A stretch of DNA of 64,000 bases from contig DASPHG010000045.1 in assembly GCA_035629775.1 (NCBI GenBank), positions 35,880 to 99,879 of the forward strand. Reading direction: 5' to 3'. The DNA comes from DASPHG01 sp035629775. Lineage in GTDB: Bacteria > Actinomycetota > Thermoleophilia > Solirubrobacterales > Thermoleophilaceae. Of the stretch, positions 23,959-33,048 are shown in pieces. Position 1 is the first letter of the stretch; the number at the start of each line of letters is the position of its first letter. A program made the translations under genes and the position numbers. The notes beneath the pieces are model-generated. The model was not told the DNA's origin, made no database searches, and saw only the letters and a program-made list of their open reading frames with translations.

Positions 23959-26735
23959 CGGCACTCCCTCGCCCGGCGCTTCAGCGTCACTCGCAGCGGC
24001 CGCCCGCTGCGCATCGTTACCCGCGCCCGCACGCGCCGCTTACCGTGGGTGACCTTCACGCGGCGCACCCGTGCGCGGTCAGGGCCGATCACCCGCGCGC
24101 GCGGCGTACCGCGCCGGCAGCGCACCCGCAGGCGCAGCAGCGGGCGCTCGCGCAGCGCCCCGAACATCGCGATCTGCTGGGTGGTCGGCCGGTTCACCCA
24201 GTGCATCGAGAGGGCCGCCCCCGGCAGGAAGAGGATCCGCTCGGCCGCGGCGTCGGACTGCCACGCGGCCGGGTCGTCGCTGTCCTGTGCGTCGCGGAGC
24301 GCGTCGCCGGCGGCGACGAGGGAGGCGAGGATCACGTCGGTACACGCCGCGCGGTTGCCCTCCGCCTCCCGCGAGCCGCCGCAGTAGACGCGCGAGGTCG
24401 GGCTCTCCAGCCGGCGCCCGAGGATCATCGACAGGTCGGTATAGACGTGCGGGTAGAAGCCCGACTCGTACGCGCTCCCGCCCGCGCTTGGCGCGTTGTC
24501 GAAGGTGATCGGGATGCGGGCGGCGTCACCGAGCACGGGGTCGAAGATCCCCCGCAGGAGCGGTTCCCACCACGCGTCCATGATCGCGACCGCGGCCGAG
24601 TGGTCGTAGTCGCCGTTCCCGTCGCCGTCGCGCCGCAGGGCGCCCTCGGCGATCCACTCCTCGAGCAGCGCGACCATCGCCTGCTCGCGCGGCCCCGGGT
24701 CGGCGCTCCGGAGAAGCCGCAGCGCGAGCGGCGCGACGTAGCGTCCGCGGAGGTCGGTCAGTCCGGCGCGCTCCATCATCTGGACGAGCCGCACCGGCGT
24801 GATCGACCGCCGCGGCTGGTGGCGGATCTCGTCCTCGAGCAATTTGCCGCGATGGATCGAGCCGTGTCCCCACTGAGAGTCGCTCGCCGTCCAGCCGGGG
24901 GCCTGGCTGTTGTTCCACGAGAACGTGAAGCCGCGTTTCGGGTTGGCCTCGTGCGGCACGGCCCGGCTCGGCAGATAGACGTCGTCGCCCTGAGCGTCGG
25001 TCTTCCACTCCCACTCGCCCGTGCCCCACTTTGGGAAGTCGGGGTGCGGTCCGGCCGGGCGACGCGGGTAGAGACCGCCGTGCACGTAGCCGATCTCGCG
25101 CCGGCTCGCGTAGCTCCAGTTGGTCGAGAGGTTGTGCGACTCGTGGAAGATCTTGATGAACCGCTTCGCGGTCGTGGCCTCGCCGCGGTTCATCCGCAGG
25201 ATCGAGATCGCGGCGTCGAGCTCTTTGCCGAACGTGGAGCGCTTGTTGACGACGGCCACCGGCTGCCCCGCCATCGTGCCGCGCGACAGCACCGGGCCGT
25301 GCACGGTGCGCTCGGCGATGATGTCCGGGAGCGGCGAGCCGGGCGGCGCCTCGCGCAGGGTGTTGCGCTCCATCGCCCGGCACTCGCCCCTGAACTCGTA
25401 GAAACGCGAGTCCTCGTCCGGCTGGCCGCCACCCGGGTCGCAAAGCTTCTCGACGAAGGTGTCGATCATGTCCGCGCCGCCGGCGGTCGGGGTCCACGCG
25501 TAACGCTCCGTGCGCCCCATCACGACGATTGCCGACAGCCCGGGGAACCCGGCGCCGCGCGCGTCGATCGTGGGCGAGTGGAGCTCGTAGTCCATGAGGA
25601 TCTGCGGCGAGAAGTAACCGGCCTGCGGCCCGCCGATCAGGATCGGGAAGCCGCTCTTAGTCCGCCGCGCCCCGATGACCAGGTGGTTCGACATCCCGCC
25701 GTTCCGCGAGAGGTCGACCGCACCAAGCGGAGTCGAGAGCTTCAGCCGCTCGTACCTGATCCGCGACGACTCCGCGAGCTGCGCGAGGTCGGCGGCGCCC
25801 GCCGCCGAGACTGCCTCGGTCGGGTTCTCGGGATGGCGCGACCAGTCCACCTCGTCGGGCACCTGCAGGTAGGGGAAGCGCCTGAGCGTGTGCTGCGGGC
25901 CGTCGCGGTTGTCGCGGTTGCGGAAGTCCTCGTAGACCTGCTGGCCGAGTTCGGGCCCGAGGTCGCTGACCAGCCCCGCCATCACCGCCGCGTCGTTCAT
26001 CTCCGAGCCGCCGCCGGCCCCGAAGAGCGCGCGGACCGTGGATACCGCCGCCACGACGTCCCCGCGCCGCCACGGCCCGGGCACGCCCAGCCCGAGCTCG
26101 GAGAGGCCGGAGGGCAGCGGCACCTCGCCGCGCTCGGCCTCGAGCAGGTAGGCGTTGATGCCCGCCACGTAGCCGTCGAGAATGCGCAGAAAGTCCTCGC
26201 CGTCCTCGCCGTACACCTCGGGCAGGCGGGTGGCCATCGCCTCGAACTCGGCGTCCGTGTAGCCGTAGAGGCGCGCCATCTCCGCGTCGGCCAGCCACGC
26301 CGGCGCGGTTCCGATGAGCTCGAATGCCTCCGCGCGGCCGAGCGCCCGGAGCAGCTCCATGATCGCGAGCCGGTCCTCCGCCGTCACGTACCCGGCGCCG
26401 AAGGCCATGTCCTCGTCGGTGTCGCCGTAGATGTGCGGCTCGCCCCACTGCTCGTCGCGATAGACGGTCACGCCGGCGCGCGGCGAATAGGTGCGCTGCG
26501 GGTCCGCGATGGGCTCGAACACGCGGTGCTTGAAGTAGCGCGTCCGCAGCTCCTCGTCGGTCAGCGTCGGGTAGCCCTGGACGAGATCGTCGTAGGCCGC
26601 TATCTCGGTGGTCGCATGGCGCGTGTCGGCGCCGGGCGGCGTGATCGTGCCGTGGAGCTGCGCGTCGTCCTGGGCGTCAGCCGAGGCCGCCGGCAACAGC
26701 AGCGTGCACATCAGAAGGGCCAGACGCCGGGCCAC
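23955..26735 (-). CDS. Penicillin acylase family Ntn hydrolase (precursor)
   Basis: 926 residues from GTG 26735 with a signal peptide of about 21 residues. The alpha-chain region is 85-340. The putative autoprocessing nucleophile is S349 in NGGMSNHLVIG; other family members have Gly-Ser-Asn-Asn-Trp here, so the preceding residue is Met and the following ones Asn-His. The beta chain includes GGPQAGYFSP and DNAPSAGGSAYESGF. The last 65 residues are the Arg-rich tail seen on other exported proteins of the window. The family cleaves amide-linked acyl groups (beta-lactams, acyl-homoserine lactones, acylated amines) outside the cytoplasm. It overlaps the monooxygenase gene by 59 bases. Confidence 0.87.
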   Translation of the reverse strand: MARRLALLMCTLLLPAASADAQDDAQLHGTITPPGADTRHATTEIAAYDDLVQGYPTLTDEELRTRYFKHRVFEPIADPQRTYSPRAGVTVYRDEQWGEPHIYGDTDEDMAFGAGYVTAEDRLAIMELLRALGRAEAFELIGTAPAWLADAEMARLYGYTDAEFEAMATRLPEVYGEDGEDFLRILDGYVAGINAYLLEAERGEVPLPSGLSELGLGVPGPWRRGDVVAAVSTVRALFGAGGGSEMNDAAVMAGLVSDLGPELGQQVYEDFRNRDNRDGPQHTLRRFPYLQVPDEVDWSRHPENPTEAVSAAGAADLAQLAESSRIRYERLKLSTPLGAVDLSRNGGMSNHLVIGARRTKSGFPILIGGPQAGYFSPQILMDYELHSPTIDARGAGFPGLSAIVVMGRTERYAWTPTAGGADMIDTFVEKLCDPGGGQPDEDSRFYEFRGECRAMERNTLREAPPGSPLPDIIAERTVHGPVLSRGTMAGQPVAVVNKRSTFGKELDAAISILRMNRGEATTAKRFIKIFHESHNLSTNWSYASRREIGYVHGGLYPRRPAGPHPDFPKWGTGEWEWKTDAQGDDVYLPSRAVPHEANPKRGFTFSWNNSQAPGWTASDSQWGHGSIHRGKLLEDEIRHQPRRSITPVRLVQMMERAGLTDLRGRYVAPLALRLLRSADPGPREQAMVALLEEWIAEGALRRDGDGNGDYDHSAAVAIMDAWWEPLLRGIFDPVLGDAARIPITFDNAPSAGGSAYESGFYPHVYTDLSMILGRRLESPTSRVYCGGSREAEGNRAACTDVILASLVAAGDALRDAQDSDDPAAWQSDAAAERILFLPGAALSMHWVNRPTTQQIAMFGALRERPLLRLRVRCRRGTPRARVIGPDRARVRRVKVTHGKRRVRARVTMRSGRPLRVTLKRRARECR

Positions 26736-28197
26736 GCGGCGACGATACGGCCTCGTACGCGGTCATGTCGAACTCCTTCGTGAGCCGCCGGAACCGCCAT
26801 GTCCAATCGGGCCACAGCGTCGTGTTGCGGCCGTTTCGGTCCACGTACCACGACGCACAGCCACCCGAGCTCCACACGGTCGGCGGCATGCGCCGCTGGA
26901 TCCCGTCGTTCCACCTGCGGAACGAGTCCTCTCTGACCTCGACCGCGTCCGTCCCCTGCGCGGCCATCTTCCGGACGGCATCCACGACGTAGGTCACCTG
27001 CGACTCGATCATGTAGACGATCGAGTTGTGCCCGAGACCCGTGTTCGGGCCCAGGAGAAGGAAGAGGTTGGGGAAGCCCGGCACCGCCGAGCCCTTGTAC
27101 GCCTGCGGGCTGCCGTCCCACGTCTCGGCGAGCGTCCGCCCGGCGCGGCCCTTCACCCTGTCCCCGAACGGGATGTCGGTCACGTGGAACCCGGTGGCGT
27201 AGACGATCACGTCGACCTCGTGGAGCTCCCCGTCCGCGGTGACGATGCCCTCTGGGCAGATCCGATCGATGCCCGACGTCAAGACGTCGACATTCGGCTT
27301 CGCAAGCGCCGGGTACCACCTGTTCGACGGCAGGATGCGCTTGCAGCCGATCCGGTAGTTCGGGATCAGCTTCCGCCGAAGCTCCGGGTCCTTGATCGCC
27401 TTCTTGATGTGTGCGACCGCGCGCATCTCGAGCGGCTTCAGCAGCGCCGGCTTTCGCGCGAGCGGGAAGACGAGCCATTCGCGCATCCAGTAGACGTTGC
27501 GGCGCACCGCGCGCTGGAGCGCCGGGAAGCGCCGGTAGAGGGCGCGCTCGAGCCGCGTCGTGGGCCGGTCGGTGTGGGGGATGACCCACGGCGGCGTGCG
27601 CTGGAAGACCTTCAGCCGTCCGACCTCGGGCTGGATCGACGGGACGATCTGGATGGCGGAGGCGCCGGTGCCGAGGACGGCCACGCGCTTGCCGCGCAGG
27701 TCCACCGAGTCGTCCCACGCGGCGGAGTGGAACGAGGCCCCGGCGAACGTGTCGCGCCCCTCGAAGTCCGGGATGCGCGGCTCCGATAGGCCGCCCTGCC
27801 CGCCGATCACGACGCGCGCACTGACCGGCCCGGCGGCGGTGTCGAGCTGCCAGCGGCCCGCGTCGTCGTCCCATGCCGCGTTGGTGACCTCGTGCCCGAA
27901 CGAGATGTAGCGAACGAGGTCGAGCTCCTCGGCCGTCCGCTGGAGGTACGCCTGGATCTCGGGCTGCATCGAGTACGTCCGCGTCCAGTTCGGGTTCGGC
28001 GCGAAGGAGAGCGAGTACAGATGCGAGGCCACGTCGCACTGGCAACCGGGGTAGGTGTTCGCCCACCACGTGCCGCCGACCCCGTCGGCGCGCTCGAGGA
28101 TCGTGAAGTCCTCGATGCCCGCCTGCTTCAGGCGGTACGCCGCGGCGAGCCCGGCGAACCCGCTGCCGACGATCGCGATGTCGACGTGGCGGCTCAT
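26677..28197 (-). CDS. Flavin-dependent Baeyer-Villiger-type monooxygenase
   Basis: 506 residues. The FAD Rossmann motif GSGFAG is at 11-16 with acidic LERADGVGGTWW. The Baeyer-Villiger fingerprint FxGxxxHxxxWD is present in full at 151-162 (FAGASFHSAAWD). The NADPH Rossmann motif GTGASA is at 176-181, and VIVYATGFH is the FMO/BVMO ATG motif. The enzyme should insert one oxygen into a ketone to give an ester or lactone. ATGA overlap with the upstream membrane-protein gene couples their translation. The operon context points to a catabolic or tailoring pathway under MerR control. Confidence 0.93.
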   Translation of the reverse strand: MSRHVDIAIVGSGFAGLAAAYRLKQAGIEDFTILERADGVGGTWWANTYPGCQCDVASHLYSLSFAPNPNWTRTYSMQPEIQAYLQRTAEELDLVRYISFGHEVTNAAWDDDAGRWQLDTAAGPVSARVVIGGQGGLSEPRIPDFEGRDTFAGASFHSAAWDDSVDLRGKRVAVLGTGASAIQIVPSIQPEVGRLKVFQRTPPWVIPHTDRPTTRLERALYRRFPALQRAVRRNVYWMREWLVFPLARKPALLKPLEMRAVAHIKKAIKDPELRRKLIPNYRIGCKRILPSNRWYPALAKPNVDVLTSGIDRICPEGIVTADGELHEVDVIVYATGFHVTDIPFGDRVKGRAGRTLAETWDGSPQAYKGSAVPGFPNLFLLLGPNTGLGHNSIVYMIESQVTYVVDAVRKMAAQGTDAVEVREDSFRRWNDGIQRRMPPTVWSSGGCASWYVDRNGRNTTLWPDWTWRFRRLTKEFDMTAYEAVSSPRGPASGPSDVHAAVAGGLG

Positions 28198-30026
28198 GCC
28201 GGGGTCGCGACGGTGCGCACGCGCTTCTCACGCGGTGGCCGTCCGCCGCCGCTCGCGCCGCCCGCGGCGCGGCTCAGGCCCCACGCGAGCGCCAGGATGA
28301 AGCTGAGCGAGATCACGAGCACGACGAGGGACGCGAGGACCCATGACCACCCCGGCACGTCGTCCTTCAGCTCGCGCTGCAGGATCTCGGTCTCGTCCAC
28401 GAACGTGCGTGTGAACTGCGGCTCGGCCTTCACCTCGGGGGCCGGGATCGCCGTGTCCTCAGGCAGGTACACCGGCACGCCGAGCAGCTTGTCGTCCTTG
28501 TGCACGCGCAGGATCGTCTTCCAGTCGCCGTGCACGGGCAGTGCCTGCGTCGACTCGAACGTGCCCGGCCCCGTCTCCTCCAGGCGATCCACCTGGAGCC
28601 CGCCGCCCTGCCAGGACGTCATCTGGACCCAGTTCGCATCGTCGGTTGCCGACGCGGGGGTGATCCGGACCTGCGCGGTCACCTCGCGGTTCGGCGCCGG
28701 CTGGGTCTCGGTGAGCTGGACGTTCGCCTGCCAGCCCTTCGGCTCCGAGGTGACGAGGTAGGTGCCGATGATCGCCATCACTGTCAGGAGCGACGCGGCG
28801 AACACGAGCCGGCCGGTGCTGGCCTTCGGCAGCTCCCCGCGCAGGCCGGCGCCGAGCAGCCCGCCGATCAGGCCGGCCGCGGTCCCCGCGATCGCGGACG
28901 CGATCAGGGCCTCGGGCAGGAAGGCCGTGTTCCACGGCAGGGTGAAGACGAGCTGCGTCCAGGCGTACTCCGCCCAGAACCCGACCGTGCCGATCAGCAG
29001 TCCGCCGACAGCACCGAGTGCGATCGGACGGTCGCGCGAGATCAGGAGCGCGGCCAACTCGACCGCGACACCGGCGCCGATGAAGAGCGGTAGCGCGGGC
29101 GTCGTCTCGCCGAAGCCCGGCCCGACGATCAGGCTGACGGCCCCGCGGACCACAAGGAAGAACGCGACCGCGCCGAGCGCCGCGCCCGGCCCGATCCACA
29201 CCCGCGCCGCGACCAGCGCGACGCCGGCGGCCACCGCGATCAGGATCGGCTGGTAGACCAGGCTGAACTGGGGCACGCCGAAGTCGAACTCGGCCTGGAA
29301 GGTGCAGAGGCCGATCAGGAGGCCGCCCATCGCGGCCACCCGCCGGAACTGCGTGATGAATCGAGCCGGGCCTTGCCCCGTGTTCGTCGGACGGCCCTCG
29401 CGCAGGAGGATCGCCTGGCCGATCAGGGTCATGCCGGCGCCGCCGATCAGCATCAGATGGGTCGGGCCCCAGAGCGTGACGTCCTGGCCGAAGATCCGAT
29501 GCCACATGTCGTCGAGGGGGAATCCGAGCAGCGCGTAGCCGCCGGCCAGGGCCATCAGGATGCCGCCGACGGGTGCGTACCAGCCCTCGCTGATGCGAAT
29601 CGCCGACGGCGTCGGCTTGTCGCCCTTCGGCAGCGACACGGCCAGACACCCGGCGGCGAAGATCCCGAACAGGCCGACGAGGATCAGGTAGTGAGCGGGG
29701 TTCGCGAGCGGGCCCTCGTCGCGCCCGATGTTGATGTGGAGGGCGATGTCCCAGTACATCCCGAGCAGGGCGACGAGCAGCGAGCCGGTTCCGAGCGCGG
29801 ACGGGAACGCGACCCACCCCGGCATTCCGGAGACCCTTTCCGAGAACGCGGCGACGCGCGCGAGCACCTGCGACCGGTCGGTCCGGTGGAGATAGATGAG
29901 AAGGAAGAGGGCGGATGTGGCGACGAGCGCGCCGACGGTGGCGCCGATGACCTCGCCGATGGCTGCGCCGCCTGCGGGTTTCGCGGATTCTGCTGCCGTC
30001 GTGAGCACTGCCTGAAGCGTTTGCAT
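28194..30026 (-). CDS. Large multi-TM membrane protein with FixH/YtkA-like outer domain
   Basis: 610 residues with 11-13 TM segments. I do not recognise the family. Between the last two TMs lies a domain of about 130 residues (WQANVQLTETQPAPNREVTA... PGTFESTQALPVHGDWKTIL...). Its pattern (Trp near the start, G-x-F/Y...G-D-W near the end) resembles FixH/YtkA immunoglobulin-like domains. Several conserved-looking residues sit in TM segments (MYWDIALHINIG, WHRIFGQ, PTHLMLIGG); His/Trp/Asp there could bind metal or haem. It is the first gene of the acylase-monooxygenase operon. A TAACAT box lies six bases before the ATG, and a MerR-type palindrome overlaps it. Confidence 0.75.
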   Translation of the reverse strand: MQTLQAVLTTAAESAKPAGGAAIGEVIGATVGALVATSALFLLIYLHRTDRSQVLARVAAFSERVSGMPGWVAFPSALGTGSLLVALLGMYWDIALHINIGRDEGPLANPAHYLILVGLFGIFAAGCLAVSLPKGDKPTPSAIRISEGWYAPVGGILMALAGGYALLGFPLDDMWHRIFGQDVTLWGPTHLMLIGGAGMTLIGQAILLREGRPTNTGQGPARFITQFRRVAAMGGLLIGLCTFQAEFDFGVPQFSLVYQPILIAVAAGVALVAARVWIGPGAALGAVAFFLVVRGAVSLIVGPGFGETTPALPLFIGAGVAVELAALLISRDRPIALGAVGGLLIGTVGFWAEYAWTQLVFTLPWNTAFLPEALIASAIAGTAAGLIGGLLGAGLRGELPKASTGRLVFAASLLTVMAIIGTYLVTSEPKGWQANVQLTETQPAPNREVTAQVRITPASATDDANWVQMTSWQGGGLQVDRLEETGPGTFESTQALPVHGDWKTILRVHKDDKLLGVPVYLPEDTAIPAPEVKAEPQFTRTFVDETEILQRELKDDVPGWSWVLASLVVLVISLSFILALAWGLSRAAGGASGGGRPPREKRVRTVATPA

Positions 30027-30032
30027 GGTCTT

Positions 30033-30056
30033 ATGTTACACCGTTTGACGTAACAT
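30033..30056. promoter_or_regulatory. Palindromic operator between MerR gene and its target operon
   Basis: Perfect inverted repeat ATGTTAC - 10 bases - GTAACAT. It covers the -10 box of the minus-strand operon (TAACAT, 30038-30033) and the -35 region of the MerR gene (TTGACG, 30045-30050). One bound dimer could therefore control both directions. Confidence 0.75.
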
Positions 30057-30072
30057 GAAACAGGGGTACAAT
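30045..30072 (+). promoter_or_regulatory. Sigma-70-type promoter of the MerR gene
   Basis: TTGACG at 30045-30050, a 16-base spacer and TACAAT at 30067-30072. This is the best consensus promoter in the window. Transcription should start around 30079-30081, that is at the start codon, so the mRNA is probably leaderless. Confidence 0.75.
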
Positions 30073-30080
30073 CATCCGTG

Positions 30081-30839
30081 ATGGATCGCACAGGCGACGG
30101 GATGACGATCGACGAGCTGGCCCGCCGCGCCCGTCTCACGGTGCGGAACATCCGCGCGTACCAGTCGCGCGGGCTCCTCCAGCCGCCCGAGCTGCGCGGG
30201 CGCACGGGCTACTACGGCGAGCCGCACGTCGCGCGCCTCGAGCTCATCCGCGAGCTGCAGACGGAGGGCTTCAACCTGGAGGCGATCCGCCGCCTGATCG
30301 AGGGTGCGGGAGGCGAGACGGAGGAGGTCCTTCGGTTCACTCAGGCCGTCCGCGAGCCGTTCGAACAGGAGGAGTCGCGCGAGGTTGGGGCGGACGAGCT
30401 CGCCGAGATGTGGGGGGACCGCGCCGACCCGCGCATCCTGCGCCGCGCGATCGAGCTCGGCCTGCTGCGCGACCTGGACGACGGCCGCTTCGAGGAGCGG
30501 AGCCCCCGGCTCGGCCGCGCCGGGCTCGAGCTGGCCCGGCTCGGGATCGATGCCGACACCGGCCTCGACGTGATCGCGACGGCGCGCCGCCACGCCGAGG
30601 GCGTCGCCGAGGCCTATGTGCAGCTCTTCCTGAACGAGATCTGGAAGCCGTTCGTCGCAGACGGCCGGCCCGAGGAGCGCTGGCCCGAGGTGCGGGACGC
30701 GATCGAGCGGCTGCGCCCCCTGGCGGCCGAGGTGCTCCTGGCCGTGTTCGGCCTCGCGATGACCGAGGCGACCGAGCGCGCGTTCGGCCGCGAGCTCGAC
30801 CTGATCCGGGAGGAAGTGCGGCGCGAAGACGCCGCTTGA
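30081..30839 (+). CDS. MerR family transcriptional regulator
   Basis: 252 residues from ATG 30081 (GTG 30078 overlaps it). The N-terminal MerR winged helix has MTIDELARRARLTVRNIRAYQSRGLL and GRTGYYGEPHVARLELIRELQ. The effector half is long (about 150 residues) and lacks Cys clusters, so this is not a metal-sensing MerR. LREL-type helices and a DUF-like C-terminus suggest an organic ligand or protein partner. It is divergent from the acylase/monooxygenase operon with a palindrome in between, and is therefore the probable regulator of itself and that operon. Confidence 0.9.
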   Translation: MDRTGDGMTIDELARRARLTVRNIRAYQSRGLLQPPELRGRTGYYGEPHVARLELIRELQTEGFNLEAIRRLIEGAGGETEEVLRFTQAVREPFEQEESREVGADELAEMWGDRADPRILRRAIELGLLRDLDDGRFEERSPRLGRAGLELARLGIDADTGLDVIATARRHAEGVAEAYVQLFLNEIWKPFVADGRPEERWPEVRDAIERLRPLAAEVLLAVFGLAMTEATERAFGRELDLIREEVRREDAA

Positions 30840-30855
30840 CGGTCTAATACCCGTG

Positions 30856-33048
30856 ATGCCCTCGAGGCTTGCGGGACTCCTCGTCGTTCTGGCGTTTGCG
30901 GCGCTCGCGCCGTCCGCACACGCGGCGCCGCTGCGGGCCGGGGTGGCGACCGCGGACATCACACCGCAGAACGGCGGCACGACGCTCGGCTTCGTGCGGC
31001 CGGACGTGATGGTGCGCGGCGTCCACACGCGGTTGATGGGCCGGGCGCTCGTCCTCGACGACGGGGACACGAAGGTTGCGCTGCTCTCGACGGACCTCGC
31101 GTATCCGCTCGAGAAGGACTCGCTGGTCGCGCGGGTCGCCGACCTCGGCTACACGCACGAGAGCATCCTCTACACGGGCACCCACACCCACTCCGGCCCC
31201 GGGAGCCTCTCCGACTGGCAGGTCGAGCAGCTCGCCCAGGCGATCCGCGCGGCCGACGCCCGGCTCGAGCCCGCGCGCGCGGCGTGGGGCACCGCGAACG
31301 TGCTCGACGTGAACCGCAACCGGTCGATCGAGGCGCACCTCGCGAACCACGGCCTCGACCAGTTCTACGGTCAGGGCCATCCGGAGGACGACCCTGACGG
31401 CGCCGACCACACGGTCGACTCGCGCCTGCGGCTCCTGCGCGTCGACCGCGCCGCCGGCGGACCGCTGGCGGGCTGGATCCACTTCCCGGTCCACCTGACG
31501 ACCTCGGCACCGGACGTGGACATCTGGGACACCGACCTGGCCGGCGCCGCGACCCACCATCTCGAGACGCAGGTGGGGGCGGCCGGCTTCACGGCGCTCT
31601 ACACGAACGGGGCGCTCGGGGACCTGATGCCGCGCTTCGACGCGTACAGTCGCACGGCCACCATGGACCTGCATGGGCGGCGGATCGCGGCCCGGGCGCT
31701 CGATGCGTGGCAGGCGGCCGGCGCGCGTCTGCAATCGGACGTCACGGTCGGCACCCGCTGGACGCGGTCGTGCTACTGCGGCCAGGAGGTCGAGCCGGGA
31801 CGGCGGGTCAGCGACACGCCGCTCTGGGGGCTCAGCTTCTTCGGAGGGTCGGAAGACGGCGCGTCGATCTTCCACGAGCCGCTCGCGACCGAGGGCAGGC
31901 GCCTGCCCGAGGACTCCGCGCACCCCGTCCACGGGCGCAAGATCATCGTCGCGCAGGGGCTCGTTCACGAGTCCGTTCCCGAGGTGCACGTCGTCCAGGT
32001 CGGTGACCGCCTGCTCCTGGGTGCGCCGGGCGAGCCGAGCGTCGAGATGGGGCGCCGCTTCGAGGAGGCGGTGCGCCCGCACCTCCCCGCGGGCGTCAAG
32101 GAACCGGTGGTGGTCGGGCTGGCGAACGACTACATGGGCTACCTGACGACTCACGAGGAGTACGACATGCAGCACTACGAGGGCGGGCACACGGTGTTCG
32201 GCCTGTGGACATCCCTCGTCGTGCGCGACGCCCTGGTCGCCCTCAGCGGGTCCCTCGCGCGCGGCAAGGACGCGCCCGCTCCGGATGAGCCCGCCACGCT
32301 GGGCGGGACCGCACGCGGGACCCAGCCCGCCGGCGACACCCAGGGCGCGCTGACTCAGGAGCCGCCCGAAACGGTCAGCCGCTTCGACAGCATCTCGATC
32401 GCGTGGGAGGGCAGCGCGAACGGCGTCGACCGCCCGGTGGACGAGCCGTTCATCGCGCTCGAGCGATTCGCGCGCGGCCGCTGGCGGATGAGCGACTCGG
32501 ACCTCGGGCTCGCCTTCATCTGGCGCGAGCAGGGCGGCGGCTACACGGCGCGCTACGAGGTCGCGGGATCGCAGCGGACCGGCCGCCACCGGCTGCGCAT
32601 CCGCTCGACGAGCTACGACCTGACGACGCGGCCGTTCAAGGTCAAGCGCTCGACCGGCCTGAAGCTTCGCGGCGTGCTGCGGCGCCGGCCGGGCGCCGTC
32701 AAGCGCCTGATCGTCGTCGCGCAGAACCCCGCCCCCGATCCAACCCGGGCGATCCTGTGGCGCTCGACGACGCCCACGGGCGGCCAAGCGGTGATCCGCC
32801 TCCGCGGGAGGCGGATGAAGGCGCGCTGGTGGCCGCGCCGGCAGGCCTGGGTCGCGCGAACGAGGCGGCGGGTGCCGCTGCGGGCGCGCGCGACCGTGCT
32901 GCGCGCCCGGGACGAGTTCGGCAACCGGATCCCGGGCCGCGTTCGCGTCAGGCTGGGCACGCTGGCCCCGCTCGAATGGCCGCCGAACATCGGCACGGGC
33001 GACGGCCGCACGCCCGGCGCGCTCGGCGAGGGGACCTTCCCGCCCTAG
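30856..33048 (+). CDS. Secreted neutral/alkaline ceramidase-like protein
   Basis: 730 residues with a signal peptide (about 23 residues). The opening of the mature protein, LRAGVATADITPQNGG, and the metal-binding GTHTHSGPG (about residue 105-113) are the first two motifs of neutral/alkaline non-lysosomal ceramidases. Further candidates are IHFPVHLTT, TNGALGDLMPR, and LANDYMGYLTTHEEYDMQHYEGG, which corresponds to the C-terminal part of the catalytic domain. After residue 470 comes a beta-rich domain and an Arg-rich tail. The family hydrolyses N-acyl-sphingosine; the true substrate here may be another N-acyl lipid. TCTAAT seven bases before ATG suggests leaderless expression. Confidence 0.85.
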   Translation: MPSRLAGLLVVLAFAALAPSAHAAPLRAGVATADITPQNGGTTLGFVRPDVMVRGVHTRLMGRALVLDDGDTKVALLSTDLAYPLEKDSLVARVADLGYTHESILYTGTHTHSGPGSLSDWQVEQLAQAIRAADARLEPARAAWGTANVLDVNRNRSIEAHLANHGLDQFYGQGHPEDDPDGADHTVDSRLRLLRVDRAAGGPLAGWIHFPVHLTTSAPDVDIWDTDLAGAATHHLETQVGAAGFTALYTNGALGDLMPRFDAYSRTATMDLHGRRIAARALDAWQAAGARLQSDVTVGTRWTRSCYCGQEVEPGRRVSDTPLWGLSFFGGSEDGASIFHEPLATEGRRLPEDSAHPVHGRKIIVAQGLVHESVPEVHVVQVGDRLLLGAPGEPSVEMGRRFEEAVRPHLPAGVKEPVVVGLANDYMGYLTTHEEYDMQHYEGGHTVFGLWTSLVVRDALVALSGSLARGKDAPAPDEPATLGGTARGTQPAGDTQGALTQEPPETVSRFDSISIAWEGSANGVDRPVDEPFIALERFARGRWRMSDSDLGLAFIWREQGGGYTARYEVAGSQRTGRHRLRIRSTSYDLTTRPFKVKRSTGLKLRGVLRRRPGAVKRLIVVAQNPAPDPTRAILWRSTTPTGGQAVIRLRGRRMKARWWPRRQAWVARTRRRVPLRARATVLRARDEFGNRIPGRVRVRLGTLAPLEWPPNIGTGDGRTPGALGEGTFPP

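Noticed and set aside
24045..26783. Very long open frame on the plus strand (912 codons) opposite the acylase gene
   Set aside because: It mirrors the acylase codons, has no ribosome site and no domain; its Arg/Asp/His-rich product is typical of antisense frames in GC-rich DNA.
30844..32787. Long minus-strand frame (647 codons) opposite the ceramidase-like gene
   Set aside because: Antisense shadow of a gene with clear family motifs and signal peptide.
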